Source of the DNA: Heligmosomoides polygyrus polygyrus
Taxonomy: Eukaryota > Nematoda > Chromadorea > Rhabditida > Heligmosomidae
Direction of reading: 5' to 3'
NCBI GenBank assembly: GCA_947396885.1
Contig: OX377201.1
Location: 10,616,332 to 10,680,331, forward strand
Length of the DNA stretch: 64,000 nt
Shown: positions 1 to 11,279 of the stretch, piece by piece
Layout of the letters: each line of letters begins with the position of its first letter
Numbering within the stretch: the stretch's first letter is position 1
Notes under the pieces: model-generated
The model's database searches: none
Seen by the model: the letters and a program-made list of their open reading frames with translations, nothing else
What the model was told of the DNA's origin: nothing
Made by a program: the position numbers and the translations under genes

Positions 1-536
1 AAGGAAGGTGTTATAAAAACTTTGATTGTTTAAAATTACAATTACAATTTTGATGACTTTAATGTATTTAAGCTTAAAACGTCTGAAAAACTTAAATTTT
101 ATATTTTATATTCATTTTTGGTATTTTCGCTTTACTGTTTAACGCATATGAAGTTTACATATATGTTAAAATATAACTTAGTTAATTTATATTTAAAATA
201 TGGGGGACTTTGGTTATTTTTATGAAGATTTAGAAATCTACAGAACGTTGACTACATGACAATCAGCTGACTCTTGTCCTCGTTCTAACAAAAATAACTA
301 CATTGTAATACAGTATTCGCTACCAGAATGGATAAATCATATCATACTACAATGTAAGTCATTTTGTTTTCGCAAGAGTGTTAATCCAGTGGCATCATTT
401 TATATCTTAGCCTTGTCTTTAGCCTTAAATTATTTACGTCCAATTAATTATATTAAATTTTGTCATAAAATAGAACTCCTGACCATGTCCAAAAGCACAG
501 TTGCACAAGTATAAACATTGGTATATATGAACTTTT
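1..536. other. AT-rich stretch, no gene seen
   Basis: This is AT-rich intergenic sequence with no open frame of note and no repeat matching the rest of the window. Confidence 0.6.
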
Positions 537-1276
537 GGCACTATTGTACTTTCACAACTCCACGGGTCGAGGAGAAGTCGAAAAAAAAATTCGCCCGAAC
601 TTCGTCTAGGGGTTATTTGGGGTGCTGATCACAAATACGACATCCGTTTTTCGTTTTACGCTGGAGTACGGTAGGTTACGGTAGGTGCGGGTGACTAAGG
701 CTGCCAAGGTCATTGTCACCGATTTCGGCCAAACTTCGTCTAGGGGGTTATTAGGGGTGCTGATCAAAAATATGACATCCGTTTTTCGTTTTACGCTGGA
801 GTACGGTAGGTTACGGTAGGTGCGGGTAATCGCTGACAGCCTCAGTCACCCGTACCAACCGTAACCTAACGCACTCCAGTGTAAAACGGAAAACAGATCT
901 CAAATTCGTGATCAGCACCCCAAACAACCTCCCTAGGCGAAGTTTGGGCGAAATCGGTGACCATGACCTGGGCAGCCTTAGTAAGCCGTACCTACCGTAA
1001 CCTACCGTACTTCAGCGTAATACCAAAAACGGATGTCATATTCGTGGTCAGCATCCCAAATAACCCTCCTAGACGAAGTTTGGGCGAAATCGGTGATCAT
1101 GACCTTGACAGCCTTAGTCACCCGCACCTACCATAACCTACCGTAATTGGTCGTTATTTTGATAACGGATCTCAGATTCGTGATCAGCACCCCAAATAAC
1201 CCCCATAGCCGAAGTTTGGACGAAATTTTTTTTCGACCTCTCCTCGACCCTTGGAGTTGTGAAAGTACAATAGTGC
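537..1276. repeat. Foldback (large inverted-repeat) element FB-1
   Basis: The two ends are inverted copies of each other, starting ggcactattgtactttcac on the left and its complement on the right. Inside each arm a block of about 190 bp recurs, containing a gaagtttgggcgaaatcgg-like string, the phrase gtgatcagcaccccaaataa and a cctaccgtaacctaccgta run. The arms are about 350 bp each. There is no transposase frame, so it is a non-autonomous foldback element of unknown family. A degenerate relative lies at 8240-8740. Confidence 0.8.
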
Positions 1277-1409
1277 CGAACTTTTTAGCTATGCAAGAAA
1301 CTATTTTAGTAAAAGGTCAAATTCAGCTTAATGTTCTTAGAAAGTTTATAAATTTGTTGCTATGTCTAGAATGTTATACTTGTACAATATACATTCTTCG
1401 AGTGTATGG

Positions 1410-1411
1410 AA

Positions 1412-1442
<31 letters not shown>

Positions 1443-1444
1443 AT
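1410..1444. repeat. (AAAT)n microsatellite
   Basis: About nine units of a 4-bp repeat lie directly at the 3' side of the Penelope-like relic. It may be a remnant of that element's tail, which is inference. Confidence 0.9.
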
Positions 1445-2841
1445 ACATCTGTTGATATTACTGACAATAAATTCTTTATTAAACCTGTTATTTACAAGAA
1501 CATTATAAAAATCTTTTAATTTATCACGAAAATATTCAAATCTAGAGCAGGCATTGGCTATTCTAAGGATTTGTGTGTATATGACGTTACGTTTAACTCT
1601 AATAGAAACTTCAGAATCCATGTGTGGAAACCTTTTAACTTTGAGGTTAAAATAAACTGTTTAATTGCACAACATGGTTTCTATTTGGCTATTTATAATT
1701 TTTAAGGATAGGTCTAGATATTTGCATGTGTGTTCAGTAGTATGTGTCTTTTTAAAGGCAAATGTGTTTTTGTACACTAATCCAAGTGTCTTGTCTATGA
1801 TGTCTTCAGTTAAGTTATGAACTACAAGCGCTCCGACACGCCTGTCGGCGTGTCTCACATATCGTAATCCGCTAAGCGATAAGTCACAAATCGGTAATTT
1901 GATCGATATCGATCGATGGTGATTTACACTTCCAAAACGAGCCTCATAATCGTGTTCAGCGACCTCGATTACCCCCAGGGCTTAAGTTGGCGACGTGTTC
2001 GGCACGTCTACGGCTCGCCATGCACGGCTGCCGACGTGTCCGGCACGTCTACCGAGTCGCCGGGCACGTTTGGCGATGTGTTCAGCTCGTCTACTGAGTC
2101 GCCAGGCACGCAGAAGGCGTCTCGGTATTTTCCGCAATTTTCTTGCCTTAATTTGTGCCCCGTAATTTCCCCTATTTTATGACTCATCGCTTAGCGAATT
2201 ATTGTATAGTATGCTAAGTATGTCATCCATGTATGTAAATGGTTTGAATAACTGATGTGTCTCTAAAATTGAATTTTCGGAGTATTCAAATTCAAACATA
2301 GACATTGTTAGATCTGCAAGTAAAGGGTTAAAATTGCCTCCTTGTGATACTCCTTTATTTTGTTTGTAGATCATAACGGCAAATATACAGCAGCTATTTC
2401 TTAGCAAATAGTCGATGAAATAAAGATGATCAGAAGGTTTGTAGTATTTACACCTATTATCCGCATCAGAAGTGTCCGTGTAAAAAACTTTGAAGCCATT
2501 GCTTGCAGCGAAATTTTTTTCCAGAATTTTTAGAAACAAATGTTAACAAGATTTTTCATTTGTTCCATTATAGTAGGGTGAGATAGATTTGTAAAGATAT
2601 CAGTAAAATATGCGGAATATAGTTTAACATTTTCATTTTCACTTTTAAAACCGTTTGAATGGGCCATCGATAAAAAATCATCGATTCTGATCAAGCTGTT
2701 AGAAATGAGTCGCACCTGTTCTTCGCTTTTGAAAATCAAGGCTTCTTCGAACGTGGAATTTTTCAACCTACGGAAAGATGGCAAAAAGTCATCAAAAAAG
2801 TTCAATATATTAATATTTGTTGTTAATATGAATACATTCAC
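1445..2841 (-). pseudogene. Penelope-like element reverse transcriptase relic
   Basis: Read on the - strand, three frames give successive pieces of one reverse transcriptase. The first (2841-2530) has YTDIFTNLSHPTI, the PLE-type RT2 region. The second (2539-2196) has GVSQGGNFNPLLADL, the template-grip region, and the catalytic YMDD. After an insertion, the remainder (1870-1445) has HTCKYLDLSLKI and a tail reading YTQILRIANACSRF, both typical of the post-catalytic part of Penelope-like RTs. A frameshift near 2535, an inserted MITE (1872-2196) and further frame breaks make it non-functional. No GIY-YIG nuclease is visible. PLE is preferred over LINE because of the YTxFTNLPH-like and YLDL signatures. 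Confidence 0.75.
1872..2196. mobile_element. MITE inserted in the Penelope-like relic
   Basis: The 325-bp segment is bounded by inverted termini cgctaagcgataagtcac and (complement) cgctaagcgatgagtcat. It separates the YMDD part of the RT from its C-terminal part. Its interior carries ATCGAT-rich sequence and a cgtgttcggcacgtctacgg string that reappears in inverse orientation near 6580-6620, so the family is repeated in the window. Confidence 0.65.
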
Positions 2842-2869
2842 TTTGAAAAATATGAAAAAACATTAATTA

Positions 2870-4790
2870 TCGAACAACCCATTGCTTTCATAAAAGACCT
2901 ATACATACACCTGCTTCAAAAAAAAAAAACAGAATAAGCAGTGAGAGTTCGAAAAAAGCGAATTTTCACTTCCTTAACTACAATGTTGCATTCGGTGGAC
3001 TTAACAAAATAGCACGGCGGTCTCGATACTGAACATTTCAAATATATACGGCTATATCTATCAAAGTTTAACAAAAATATGTACTAAAGTTTATTATAAC
3101 TAAAAGAAACACGAGGTGAAATGCAAAAAATGAGATACTCGCGAGGGAGGCTGACGGTGAGTTACTTTGGACTAGGCTCCCTTTCCCGATGTGACCTAGT
3201 AGCGCATTTATTACTGAACCAACGGTGAACTAGATCCCAAGGGTTTAACCACTCAAACTTCCTGATCTGCCCAAGGGGGATTCCGCTGGAGGGGGTCGCA
3301 AGGGACGAGGGACAATGAGAAAGCGATGGAGTCACGAAGCGACGAGGAGACAAACTGACTAAGTGACTAGCTCCCAACCCGGCACCGCCGCGGTGATAAG
3401 ACCAGGCCGGTCGATGGGGGATCAAGGAGTTGGTTGCGCGGTCAAAACGGAGCATTGGCTCGCATATGCGACATACAACCTTTGGGTTGGTGCACAAAAG
3501 CAGCGTTTCTTCTCGTCTTTCTTTTAAAAAATATGCAGTTTTTCTTATGTTCTCTGCACAAAAAATATTCTTGCATTCTTTAGGTGACGTGCTCACTAAC
3601 ACTCTCTCGAATGTTACAACCCGACCCCTCCGAAGTAGCATAGCCCGTTTTCCCCAGAGTCCAACATTTAAGGCAGAATTTTTATTCAATAACGGGTAGC
3701 GCAGCGTTATGAAATCTGCTAGTATTAATTAGGCGGACGCAGATAATCGATATTGATTGCTTTCATTACGCTTCGCCGTTCCGCGACTAAACTAAAAATC
3801 TCGCCTAGGATCAATCAATCGGACAGTCAATCGATATATCAACTTTCACCCAAAGTTGCGTTTTTCAAGCGTTAATCACGCAAATGAGATGTACACTGCT
3901 CGATCGCTTTCCAGCAAATGCCACAAATCGTTCTACTGATCAACATCAATCAATTACTATCGATTTCTCGGGCAAAGAACCATCCAGAATGTGGTCAGTC
4001 CGCACACCTATCGCTTACATATGTATGTAGATATGTATTGTAGCACGTATGGTCAAACAAGGTAGAATGTCGAAAGATTCCTGGAGATGGCTTCCCCTAC
4101 AAGCGGTCGCACAGACAAACGCACGGATGGATTGACTTGTTACGCAAAGGGTAAAACTGACCCCAATACTCAGTTAGGTTTAGTTCCCAGGAAAGATGTG
4201 CGACTTTGACTTCTGGAACGCCTTGGGGACCATCTTGGCTTCATCAACAACTTGAGACGGTTAGACGCTAAGGACTTCATCGGTCCCGGGCAGGTCTGCT
4301 AGCAATTCATCGAGCCTGTAGGAATGGAGAAGAGCGTGAAACTGAGCCACGAATCGATTCAACGTCTAGACGCAAGAATCCGCGTGAATCTTTCAACTGT
4401 GCTACGCCCGCAGCAAACCTTAGTGCCGGCAGTGTAGTTGCAGAAGTATTTTTCCTTGAAGGCCTTCTCTTCTGTTGAGAAAAAGCTAGTGGGCGGGGCT
4501 TGTCTAGAAAATATGAAACGGCCTACTTTTACACCTTCATAAACTATCGTAATTTGTAGTTTTAAAACAATGACTTGTAAATAGTGTTCAGCTTCATGTA
4601 GAATTGAAGTGCCTAACGGATAGACAAAATTCAATTTTTAGAAACTCTACTCTTCTGTTGTCAGATTGCGGTTCTGAATTTCTGTTTACAAAATCCGTAG
4701 CAGCAAAACGCATGGCGCGTCTCTGAGGGCTAATTGACATGTTTATATAGCCATTACATGTACAGAATAAAGCAAAATTTTACTTGCTTT
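2870..4790. other. Intergenic region; one unassigned 175-codon frame
   Basis: A 175-codon open frame on the - strand (3689-3162) lies in a locally GC-rich patch. It has no recognisable domain, no signal peptide and an uneven composition, so it is not called as a gene. The rest holds ATCGAT-containing AT-rich DNA (3720-4000) and nothing else recognised. Confidence 0.4.
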
Positions 4791-4793
4791 CAC

Positions 4794-5090
4794 TAAAGGA
4801 AAAAGGACAAAGGACGGCGTTATTCAATCCCCTTTGGGATGCGCCACGCATTCTACTTCTACGGGATGTCGTGGAGGCGATTTGAATGCGTATTTGGCCA
4901 TACAATGACTTGCGGTGGCCAGCCGATGAACAAGTCAGCGCCTTATCCTTCCCATACACTTCTGGTAACAATTCGCCGACCCCAGAGGGATGGAAGGCTT
5001 GGTTGGCCTGGGCGGGAAATCCGAACCAGGAACCTGGCATCGGGTGCAGGCGGCAGCCGGCGCCTCCTCCGACTGCGCTCCACGCGCCTC
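4794..5090 (-). mobile_element. tRNA-derived SINE, family SINE-1, full length
   Basis: Read on the - strand it starts with a tRNA-like head: an A-box-like gtggagcgcagtcgg, then a B-box-like region around ggttcctggttcggatt. A unique body follows (proline/glycine-coding shadow), and it ends in a tail built from a 7-bp (atccttt) unit. No protein is encoded. The same unit occurs about 27 times in the window, and several copies have target site duplications, which identifies it as a retroposon. Confidence 0.9.
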
Positions 5091-5339
5091 TCTCTCCTGC
5101 TTGCTTCCACTACATGCATAATTTACATTCTTGAGATTATTTTTATTTTTATGTCATTTATCCAAGCTGTTTTTGAAAGCCTGACATTTATTTGATTTTT
5201 ACAATATTTTCGTACATGAGTGCTCGTCGGAGCAGCCATCTTCTCTTCATTTCTTGCTTACGCGTCTATTTTCCAGCCTTAGAGGATTCTTCAGAGATCA
5301 ATCAATTTCTTTCTGTTGGCATCCTCCATTTTTTCACTC

Positions 5340-5505
5340 ATCAATTGGGTCAGGTGCGCCAACTTTTCCTTCTTTCAATTAATCTTTCTGTCGACCACAA
5401 CAATACCCTCCACCCCAACCTTGCAACCTCCTGCCTTCTACCAACTTCTTGCCTTTTCACTCATTCCTCCAATGGACTTCACTTCCTAATTAATTGACTG
5501 GATAA
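5340..5505. repeat. Interspersed repeat shared with 10450-10592
   Basis: The phrases acaacaataccctccacccc, aaccttgcaac and cttgccttttcactcatt occur here and again at 10450-10592 in the same order. The family is unknown and no coding frame is seen. Confidence 0.7.
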
Positions 5506-5609
5506 TTAAGATACGCATTTCATTGGCTCCCCTTGCATGAGAGGTGGAAGTTTAGAGTATTCTTTGGAGAGCATTTGGTGCTATTCATAGAGGAATCACT
5601 TAAACCATC

Positions 5610-6390
5610 GAATTCGACGCTCTTCCAATCAAATTGGATTATAAGCGAGCTTTAATGCTTTTAAAATCGAAACCAAGCCTTACAAATTTGAAAAGAGCTT
5701 CAGGCAGGTTAAACCGCAGACTCAATCAGAAGGTTAAAATAATGTTTGTTTAAGGCAAATTCAGTATAATTTTCTTTGATGCTTTTTTAGTTTATCTGCC
5801 CAATAAGCATAATAATTTTATAAAATTTTAATTTTTAGAAAATATTTATAAATTCAAATTTGTCATCAAGCACAGCAAAGAAGCAAACATAGAGCGCATT
5901 AAAACGTCAGATCGCGTTATGCACTGCACTAAAGTTCGACGCCACTTTTATTTGATTGACAGCGTAAACTTACATGAACCATCAAAGTGAAAATATGTGT
6001 TTTTACAGTTGTTTTTGTCGTATCGTTAACAGGTTTCGAGCTCAATCGCAACGACTTGGACGAGGCGTAATCTCTTTCTGGCGCTGAAAATGGCCGCTTT
6101 CCTGCTCCTCATAGAAAGCTTTAAGCCATTACTTTCCATCAAAAAAATTAGAATTTTATAAAATTTTTAGCAAAGTGTTGACTTTTCGGTAGGAAAAATT
6201 TATGCTAAAATTTTCTTTAAACAAAAAATTATTATAGCCTTTTTGGAGTCTCTAGTTTAGGGTAGAGAAGGTTCATTTCAATTTCTATGAGTTCGCTTTG
6301 ATTTCAAAAGTCTTAGGCTAGCTTAAAGTAGTGTTCAATTTGATTTAAGAATTGTCCAATTTGACTTCAAAATTGTATATATAGACTGTT
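5610..6390. mobile_element. Non-autonomous TIR element, family TIR-B, copy 1
   Basis: It aligns by eye with 45795-46683. Shared interior strings include agcacagc-aagaagcaa, cgcattaaaa-gtcagatcgcg and acagttgttttcgt. The right end contains tgtccaatttgactt, matching the TIR of the other copy. The left end is eroded. No transposase frame remains. Confidence 0.7.
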
Positions 6391-6589
6391 CGTTTTCTCT
6401 CTATCCGTCCGTCTGTGCGTCGGCGCAAAATTAATAGCCAGTTTTTTGCGAGGGGCATTGCACCTTGCAAGTCGTTGGTATTATCGCAAGATTAATTCTT
6501 TGAGAGGTAACCACAGGACTATGACGGTCAATGAACATGAACGTTTGGAGCGTATGTGTGGTGTGCGTGTGTGTCTGTGTGTGCATGGC

Positions 6590-7000
6590 GAGCCGTAGAC
6601 GTGCCGAACACGTCGGCGACCGTGCCTAGGCATTTAGATAACCATCGACGGGAGTCGTTGACAGCAGGGAAGGCAGTCGATATCGGTTTTTTGAGCATGT
6701 CGTTCAAGCGGCACGAAACTTCTGCCCCGGGGGTAATCAAGGTCGCTGAACACGAATCTGAAGTCAATCAATCGATATCGATCGATATTATCGATTATTT
6801 GTGGATGTCGTTCGAGCGGCACGAAACTTCAACCCTGGGGTAAATCTAGGTCGCTGAACACGAATCTGAAGTCCTAGAAGTTTTAAACTGTCGATCGCCA
6901 TCAATCGATATTGGGCAAATAAGCGCTTTTGTGGGTGTCGTCTATTTTTTCGCTTTTTTTCTAACTTGATCTAATCGGTAGTTAAGATGTTCTTCCTGTG
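6590..7000. repeat. ATCGAT-rich repeat related to the 1872-2196 MITE
   Basis: Contains ctgaacacgaatctgaagtc twice and a cgaacacg/ccgtagacgtgcc string that is the inverse complement of a stretch in the MITE at about 2000-2030. It appears to be two partial overlapping copies of one family. Confidence 0.5.
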
Positions 7001-7149
7001 GAAATCATGACATAGGTGGCAGCTACAATTGATGATGAAAAGTTATTGCAACTTCGAAGCCGTCAAGAAGCCGTCGGTGCGGCCGAGAGGCCGCATGGAC
7101 GGCTGGTTTAGACATAAAATGGGCACGTGGTAGTTATACCTTTGTCCTT

Positions 7150-7480
7150 TTCGAATTTCGAATAGTCGAATTTCGAATAAATTCGAATTTCGAATATTCG
7201 AATATTCGACTATTCGAAAAAAGTCCAATATTCGAATTATTCGATTATTCGAATATTCGAGAAAGTCCAATATTCGAATTATTCGATTATTCGAATATTC
7301 GAGAAAGTCCAATATTCGAATTATTCGATTATTCGAATATTCGAGAAAGTCCAATATTCGAATTATTCGTTTATTCGAATATTCGAAAGTGGCCAATCTT
7401 CGAATATTCGTTTATTCGAATATTCGAAGGCTTCGAATATCGAATATTCGAATAGTCGAATATTCGAATAATCTTTATCA
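7150..7480. repeat. 42-bp tandem repeat, TTCGAA/AATATT rich
   Basis: The core unit, with agaaagtccaatattcgaat in it, repeats about four times with a 42-bp period. It is in phase with 14 codons, so it gives a spurious repetitive open frame on the - strand. The flanks degenerate into irregular TTCGAA/CGAATATTCG runs. Confidence 0.9.
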
Positions 7481-8239
7481 ATCTCTTAACAAGTTAGTGG
7501 CACTCTTCTTCGAAAACCAGGGGAGTCTGACCTTATGATAAAAAAACGATGTTTGAGTTTCGCGCGTCGCTCAAAGTGCGCCGAATTGTGTGTACGTAAT
7601 CTGACAAGAGAAGTCAATTAACTTCCCGTGGAGATTTCCAAAATGACCTATTGCTTGTTATAAGGGTGTGTCTAAGAAGCACCGTAGTGGTCTTCAAATG
7701 TCCTGCGGGCATCTGGGTAGGTCAAAAATTACAAAAAACTGTAGCACTTCAGTGCTGGCTGATAAGGCGAAAGTGACGCCTTAAATGGCCTTGAAATACT
7801 CAGAAATTAACATGCAGATGCTATAGAGCTTTAATTATAGTTAGATGTTAGAAATCTGACAATTTATCAGGTCAAATTTAATCATTCACTGCAGTCGGGG
7901 CGTGGATAGCGGGGAGAGGTCCAGGTTCGAATCTAGGAGAGTTGTTTACGGATTGCTGTGCGTTTTGATAAATGTAGAACATATTCTCATTGGTCTTCTT
8001 GCAGCCTATTCTTCCTCGGCCACTTTCCCGCACTGACAGGGGGGAGCTTTGCAAACGTAGGTACTTGTATTAATCCCCATGACTTCGTAAGTAGATAATG
8101 AAATTTCGTACAAATGTTGTCCTGAGGGTTGACTGAGGTTCTGATCAACCAGCTGGCAAACGCGTTCGGTTTTACCGTCGACCACAATAGGCGACGGTGA
8201 GTATGTGCGAGAAAAGGTGCAGAATAACCGGCCGCGTTG

Positions 8240-8740
8240 TACTATTGTGACTCCAAAAGTAGAGTGGAGGTCGATTTTTTTCGCCCAAACATCGCCTGTA
8301 CTGTTATTTTGGATGCTGAGCACGAATATGGTATCCAATTTCGACAATTTGGCCGCTTACGATATTTCATAGTGTGTGTTCGTGAGTAAGGATGGGGTTG
8401 TCATGACCACTGATTTCATCCTTTCCTCGCCTTAGGAAATCATTTAGGCTGCTGCCATGAATCTGTCATTTCTTTTTCTAAATTATCCATTTTCGTGCAC
8501 TACCTTCCATCTCAAAGTCGAAGACTGGAAAGCAAGTCTGATCACATATGTAGGTGAAGAAAGCGATTCTATGTGCTCAAACTGATAAACTTGATCACTC
8601 ATGAAAATGTGGAATCACACGATCACGCGAAAACGTTTACTAGATTTGCGATCAGCACCTCAATTAGCCTTCTAGACGACGTTTGGGCGAAACCTGCTTC
8701 CGATCTCCGGAGTTGTGGGAGTACAAGTCCCTAAACCTAC
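8240..8740. repeat. Degenerate foldback relic related to FB-1
   Basis: The left part carries gtcgatttttttcgcccaaa and a gctgagcacgaatatgg string; the right part carries gatcagcacct and gacgtttgggcgaaa. These are inverted relative to one another and match the arms of the 537-1276 element. Confidence 0.6.
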
Positions 8741-8774
8741 GATTAGCAGAGAGCGGTGGGGAGGCGATGGGCAG

Positions 8775-8900
8775 CAGGGGTGTGCGTTAAATTTTTTCGG
8801 TAAATTTTAACGACCACTTTTTAATGAAAAATTTTCGCGTTAAAAAGGTAAATTCGGTAAATCCGTTAAATAAAATGTCCCTTAGCTGCATTCAGTTTTA
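8775..8900. mobile_element. Solo terminus of the hAT-like family at 48423-50381
   Basis: It begins caggggtgtgcgttaaattt and continues with the same ordered gttaaa/ggtaaat motifs as the inverse complement of the right end at 50381, through aaatgtccctta. No second terminus is seen in this neighbourhood, so it is a truncated copy. Confidence 0.7.
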
Positions 8901-9199
8901 AACCACTGGGGTGCCTCTCGGACAATCCTCCACAGCGCTCAATAGGTCACTTATAAGATTCCCATGGGAGGTTCATTGACCTCCCTTGTGAGTTGACGCG
9001 AAGTAAGCGCGGCCCTCCGCTGCGCACCTGCTTCCTCGTAAACGGCCATCGAGCGTGCTGTGGCCATTCACGTGAATCGCAAGTGATTAGGGTTATGCCT
9101 GTACACCGATATTTTTACCTTCAGTATACTACGGGAGAATCTTCGTTTTGTATTTCTACCCCAGTTACAACAAGGAAACGATTAGAGCCGAAGGGGCTG

Positions 9200-9780
9200 C
9201 GGTAGGGAGGTAGAACTTTCAGGGGCCTAGAAAGCTCCTGCTTTCTGCCAGTAAAGACGTTGAAGAAGAGAGGAAGAGCAATGGCTATGGAGTACAAGAG
9301 CCAGTCATACTCCGTTTCCTATGAAAGTGAGCCATCCCCATTTTCGCTCTAACACTGTCCAAGTTGTAGTGTCTTGTCAGATTAGATTCCAACGCGTGTT
9401 CGTTTCTCTTCAACGGAGCTAGAACACAAACTGAATGCCATTCATGAGACTCCAGTGCGCCCTTTCTGCACCAGATCGCCTTTGTGTCATTTCTCCGCCC
9501 ATGATAATCATTCTTTTAGCACCTGGAAGCTTCGCTATAACATAAGGAAAGATAGCAACCTATAGAGAAAGACCTATAACAATCTAGCTCTGCCTACCCA
9601 AGGTGTTTCTCTCTTCTCGGTGCACGAATTCTTAGGGAAGCAAAGCGTGCTTCATTGCCATTATACCGTTGTTATTGTCCTTTGGTCTCGTAAAGGAAAT
9701 GGATGGAGCAGCCATCCATTTCCTTCACAGTGGGTAATAAAAAATAATTAAATGTCAACCACTGGGTGACGACAGTAAAT
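9200..9780. other. No gene or repeat recognised
   Basis: Intergenic sequence inside the putative 2.9-kb element. Frames are short and show no recognisable domain. Confidence 0.5.
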
Positions 9781-9789
9781 AATAGTGTT

Positions 9790-10050
9790 CATTTGATTAT
9801 TCGAATATTCGACTATTCGAAATTCGATTATTCGAAATTCGACTTTTTGAAAATCGAATATTATTCGATCATTCGAAATTCGAAATTTTGAAAATCGAAT
9901 ATTATTCGATCATTCGAAATTCGAAATTTTGAAAATCGAATATTATTCGATCATTCGAAATTCGAAATTTTGAAAATCGAATATTATTCGATCATTCGAA
10001 ATTCGAAATTTTGAAAATCGAATATTATTCGATCATTCGAAATTCGAAAT
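9790..10050. repeat. 41-bp tandem repeat, TTCGAA rich
   Basis: The string ttattcgatcattcgaaatt recurs at about 9861, 9902, 9943 and onward, an exact 41-bp period over roughly five units. It mirrors the 42-bp array at the opposite end of the putative element. Confidence 0.92.
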
Positions 10051-10084
10051 TTTTTCCCAAGGACAAAGGTATAGTGGTAGTGCT

Positions 10085-10365
10085 ATAAGAACGTTGGTTG
10101 TAGCTTGCACCGCGATTCGAGGTTCCTCGTCCGGGTCCCGCCTAGGATAACCCAACCCTCCATCTCTGCGGGATCAGCGAATTGGTGCCAGACTTGTCTG
10201 AGAAGGATGAAGCACTGATCTCTTCATCGGCTGACCAGCGCAAGTAATTATATTGGCCCAATATGATATGTGTTCAAATTACCTACACGAAATCCCGTAT
10301 AAGTAGAATGCGTGGCGCATCTCAAGGGATTCGAGTAATGCCTTTTTTATCCATTATTCTGTACG
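10085..10365 (+). mobile_element. SINE-1, old diverged copy
   Basis: The head is eroded, but gttcctcgtccgggtcccgcc, the body (cagacttgtctgagaaggat) and the gaatgcgtggcgcat segment near the 3' end are all recognisable in order. Confidence 0.75.
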
Positions 10366-10449
10366 TATGCAAAAAACACTAAAATAAAATTAAGTAATTA
10401 AAAATAAATGAATAGCTATAGCATGATTTACAGTGGGCGCGTGGAGGGC

Positions 10450-10592
10450 AGTCGGAGATACCCCCACCCAACCTTGCAACTTCGTGCCTTCCACAACAAT
10501 ACCCCCCACCCAACCTTGCAACTTCGTGCCTTCCACCTTTCTTGCCTTTTCACTCATTGTCCTACTTGAATTTTCACCTTCTATTTAATTGG
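10450..10592. repeat. Interspersed repeat shared with 5340-5505
   Basis: It contains two tandem partial units with acaacaatacccccc and aaccttgcaacttcgtgcc, followed by cttgccttttcactcatt. The arrangement matches the earlier copy. A SINE-1 head fragment lies just upstream. Confidence 0.7.
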
Positions 10593-10593
10593 T

Positions 10594-10886
10594 TTGGGCG
10601 CGTGTAGCGCAGTCGGAGGAGGCGCCGACTGTCGCCTGCTTACCAGGTTCCTGGTTCGGATTTCCCGCCCAGGCCAACCAAGACTTCCATCCCCTCGGGG
10701 TCGGTGAATTGGTGCCAGACTTGTCTGGGAAGGATAAAGCGCTGAGTTGTTCCTTCTACAGGCCACCGCAAGTCATTGTATGGCCAAATACGCATTCAAA
10801 TCGCCTCCACGACATCCCGTAGAAGTAGAATGCGTGGCGCATCCCAAAGAGGATTGAATAACGCCGTCCTTTATCCTCATCCTTAT
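10594..10886 (+). mobile_element. SINE-1, full length
   Basis: The head (gcgcgtgtagcgcagtcgg), B-box-like region, body and a (cctttat/cctcat) tail are complete. This is the cleanest + strand copy. Confidence 0.9.
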
Positions 10887-11059
10887 GATTCACAGTGTTT
10901 AGCCATAGACAAGTCGCCGTTCTACCCTTTTAATGTGTATAAGGCTGGTTCTAATTCATCGACCTAGTGGGTTGTATGACTCCGTTGATGGAACCAGAAC
11001 CAAAACCCTCGATTCGAAATGCGGACGACAGTCGGCGACGCCTCCGATTGCGCAGTACA

Positions 11060-11270
11060 GTGGTGTTCGAATGACCTATTAGAATAGATATTCTAATGTT
11101 TTTCACTCGAACTGGAATAGACGAATTCCAATATTCAAAAGAAATTGAATTGCTCGAATGTAATCGAACTCGAATATTCAGGAAATCTGCAGTTTTTGAA
11201 TGCATTCGAATTCGTGTACTTGAAACTTGTGAGCATGCAAAACCTTTCGAATATTCGAAAAAAAGCCGAA
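11060..11270. repeat. TTCGAA/GAATTC-rich diffuse repeat
   Basis: Irregular recurrences of attcgaa, cgaatattc and agaattc without a fixed period. It resembles degraded relatives of the 7.2- and 9.9-kb arrays. Confidence 0.5.
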
Positions 11271-11279
11271 AGGCGCAAC

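Larger units (their letters stand above)
7135..10073. mobile_element. Putative 2.9-kb element with TTCGAA arrays at both ends
   Basis: The left boundary is tatacctttgtcctt and the right boundary is its exact inverse complement, aaggacaaaggtata. Just inside both ends lie tandem arrays rich in TTCGAA (7150-7480 and 9790-10050). The interior holds no transposase, only older repeats (8240-8740 and 8775-8900). The unit may be a non-autonomous DNA element with subterminal transposase-binding arrays, or two related short elements facing each other. Confidence 0.45.

Noticed and set aside
3229..3250. SL-like string gggtttaaccactcaaactt
   Set aside because: Only about 14 of 19 positions agree with SL1, with no donor or Sm site after it. 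Unlike 47495-47516 this is within chance expectation.
3162..3689. 175-codon open frame on the - strand
   Set aside because: No start context, domain, signal peptide or exon border. It overlaps a locally GC-rich patch where long frames arise by chance.
7043..7396. Repetitive protein with EYSNNRIIRILDFL units
   Set aside because: Product of a 42-bp AT-rich tandem DNA repeat whose period happens to be a multiple of three.
7150..10050. CRISPR-like array
   Set aside because: Periods of 41-42 bp without unique spacers; a simple tandem repeat in a eukaryotic genome.
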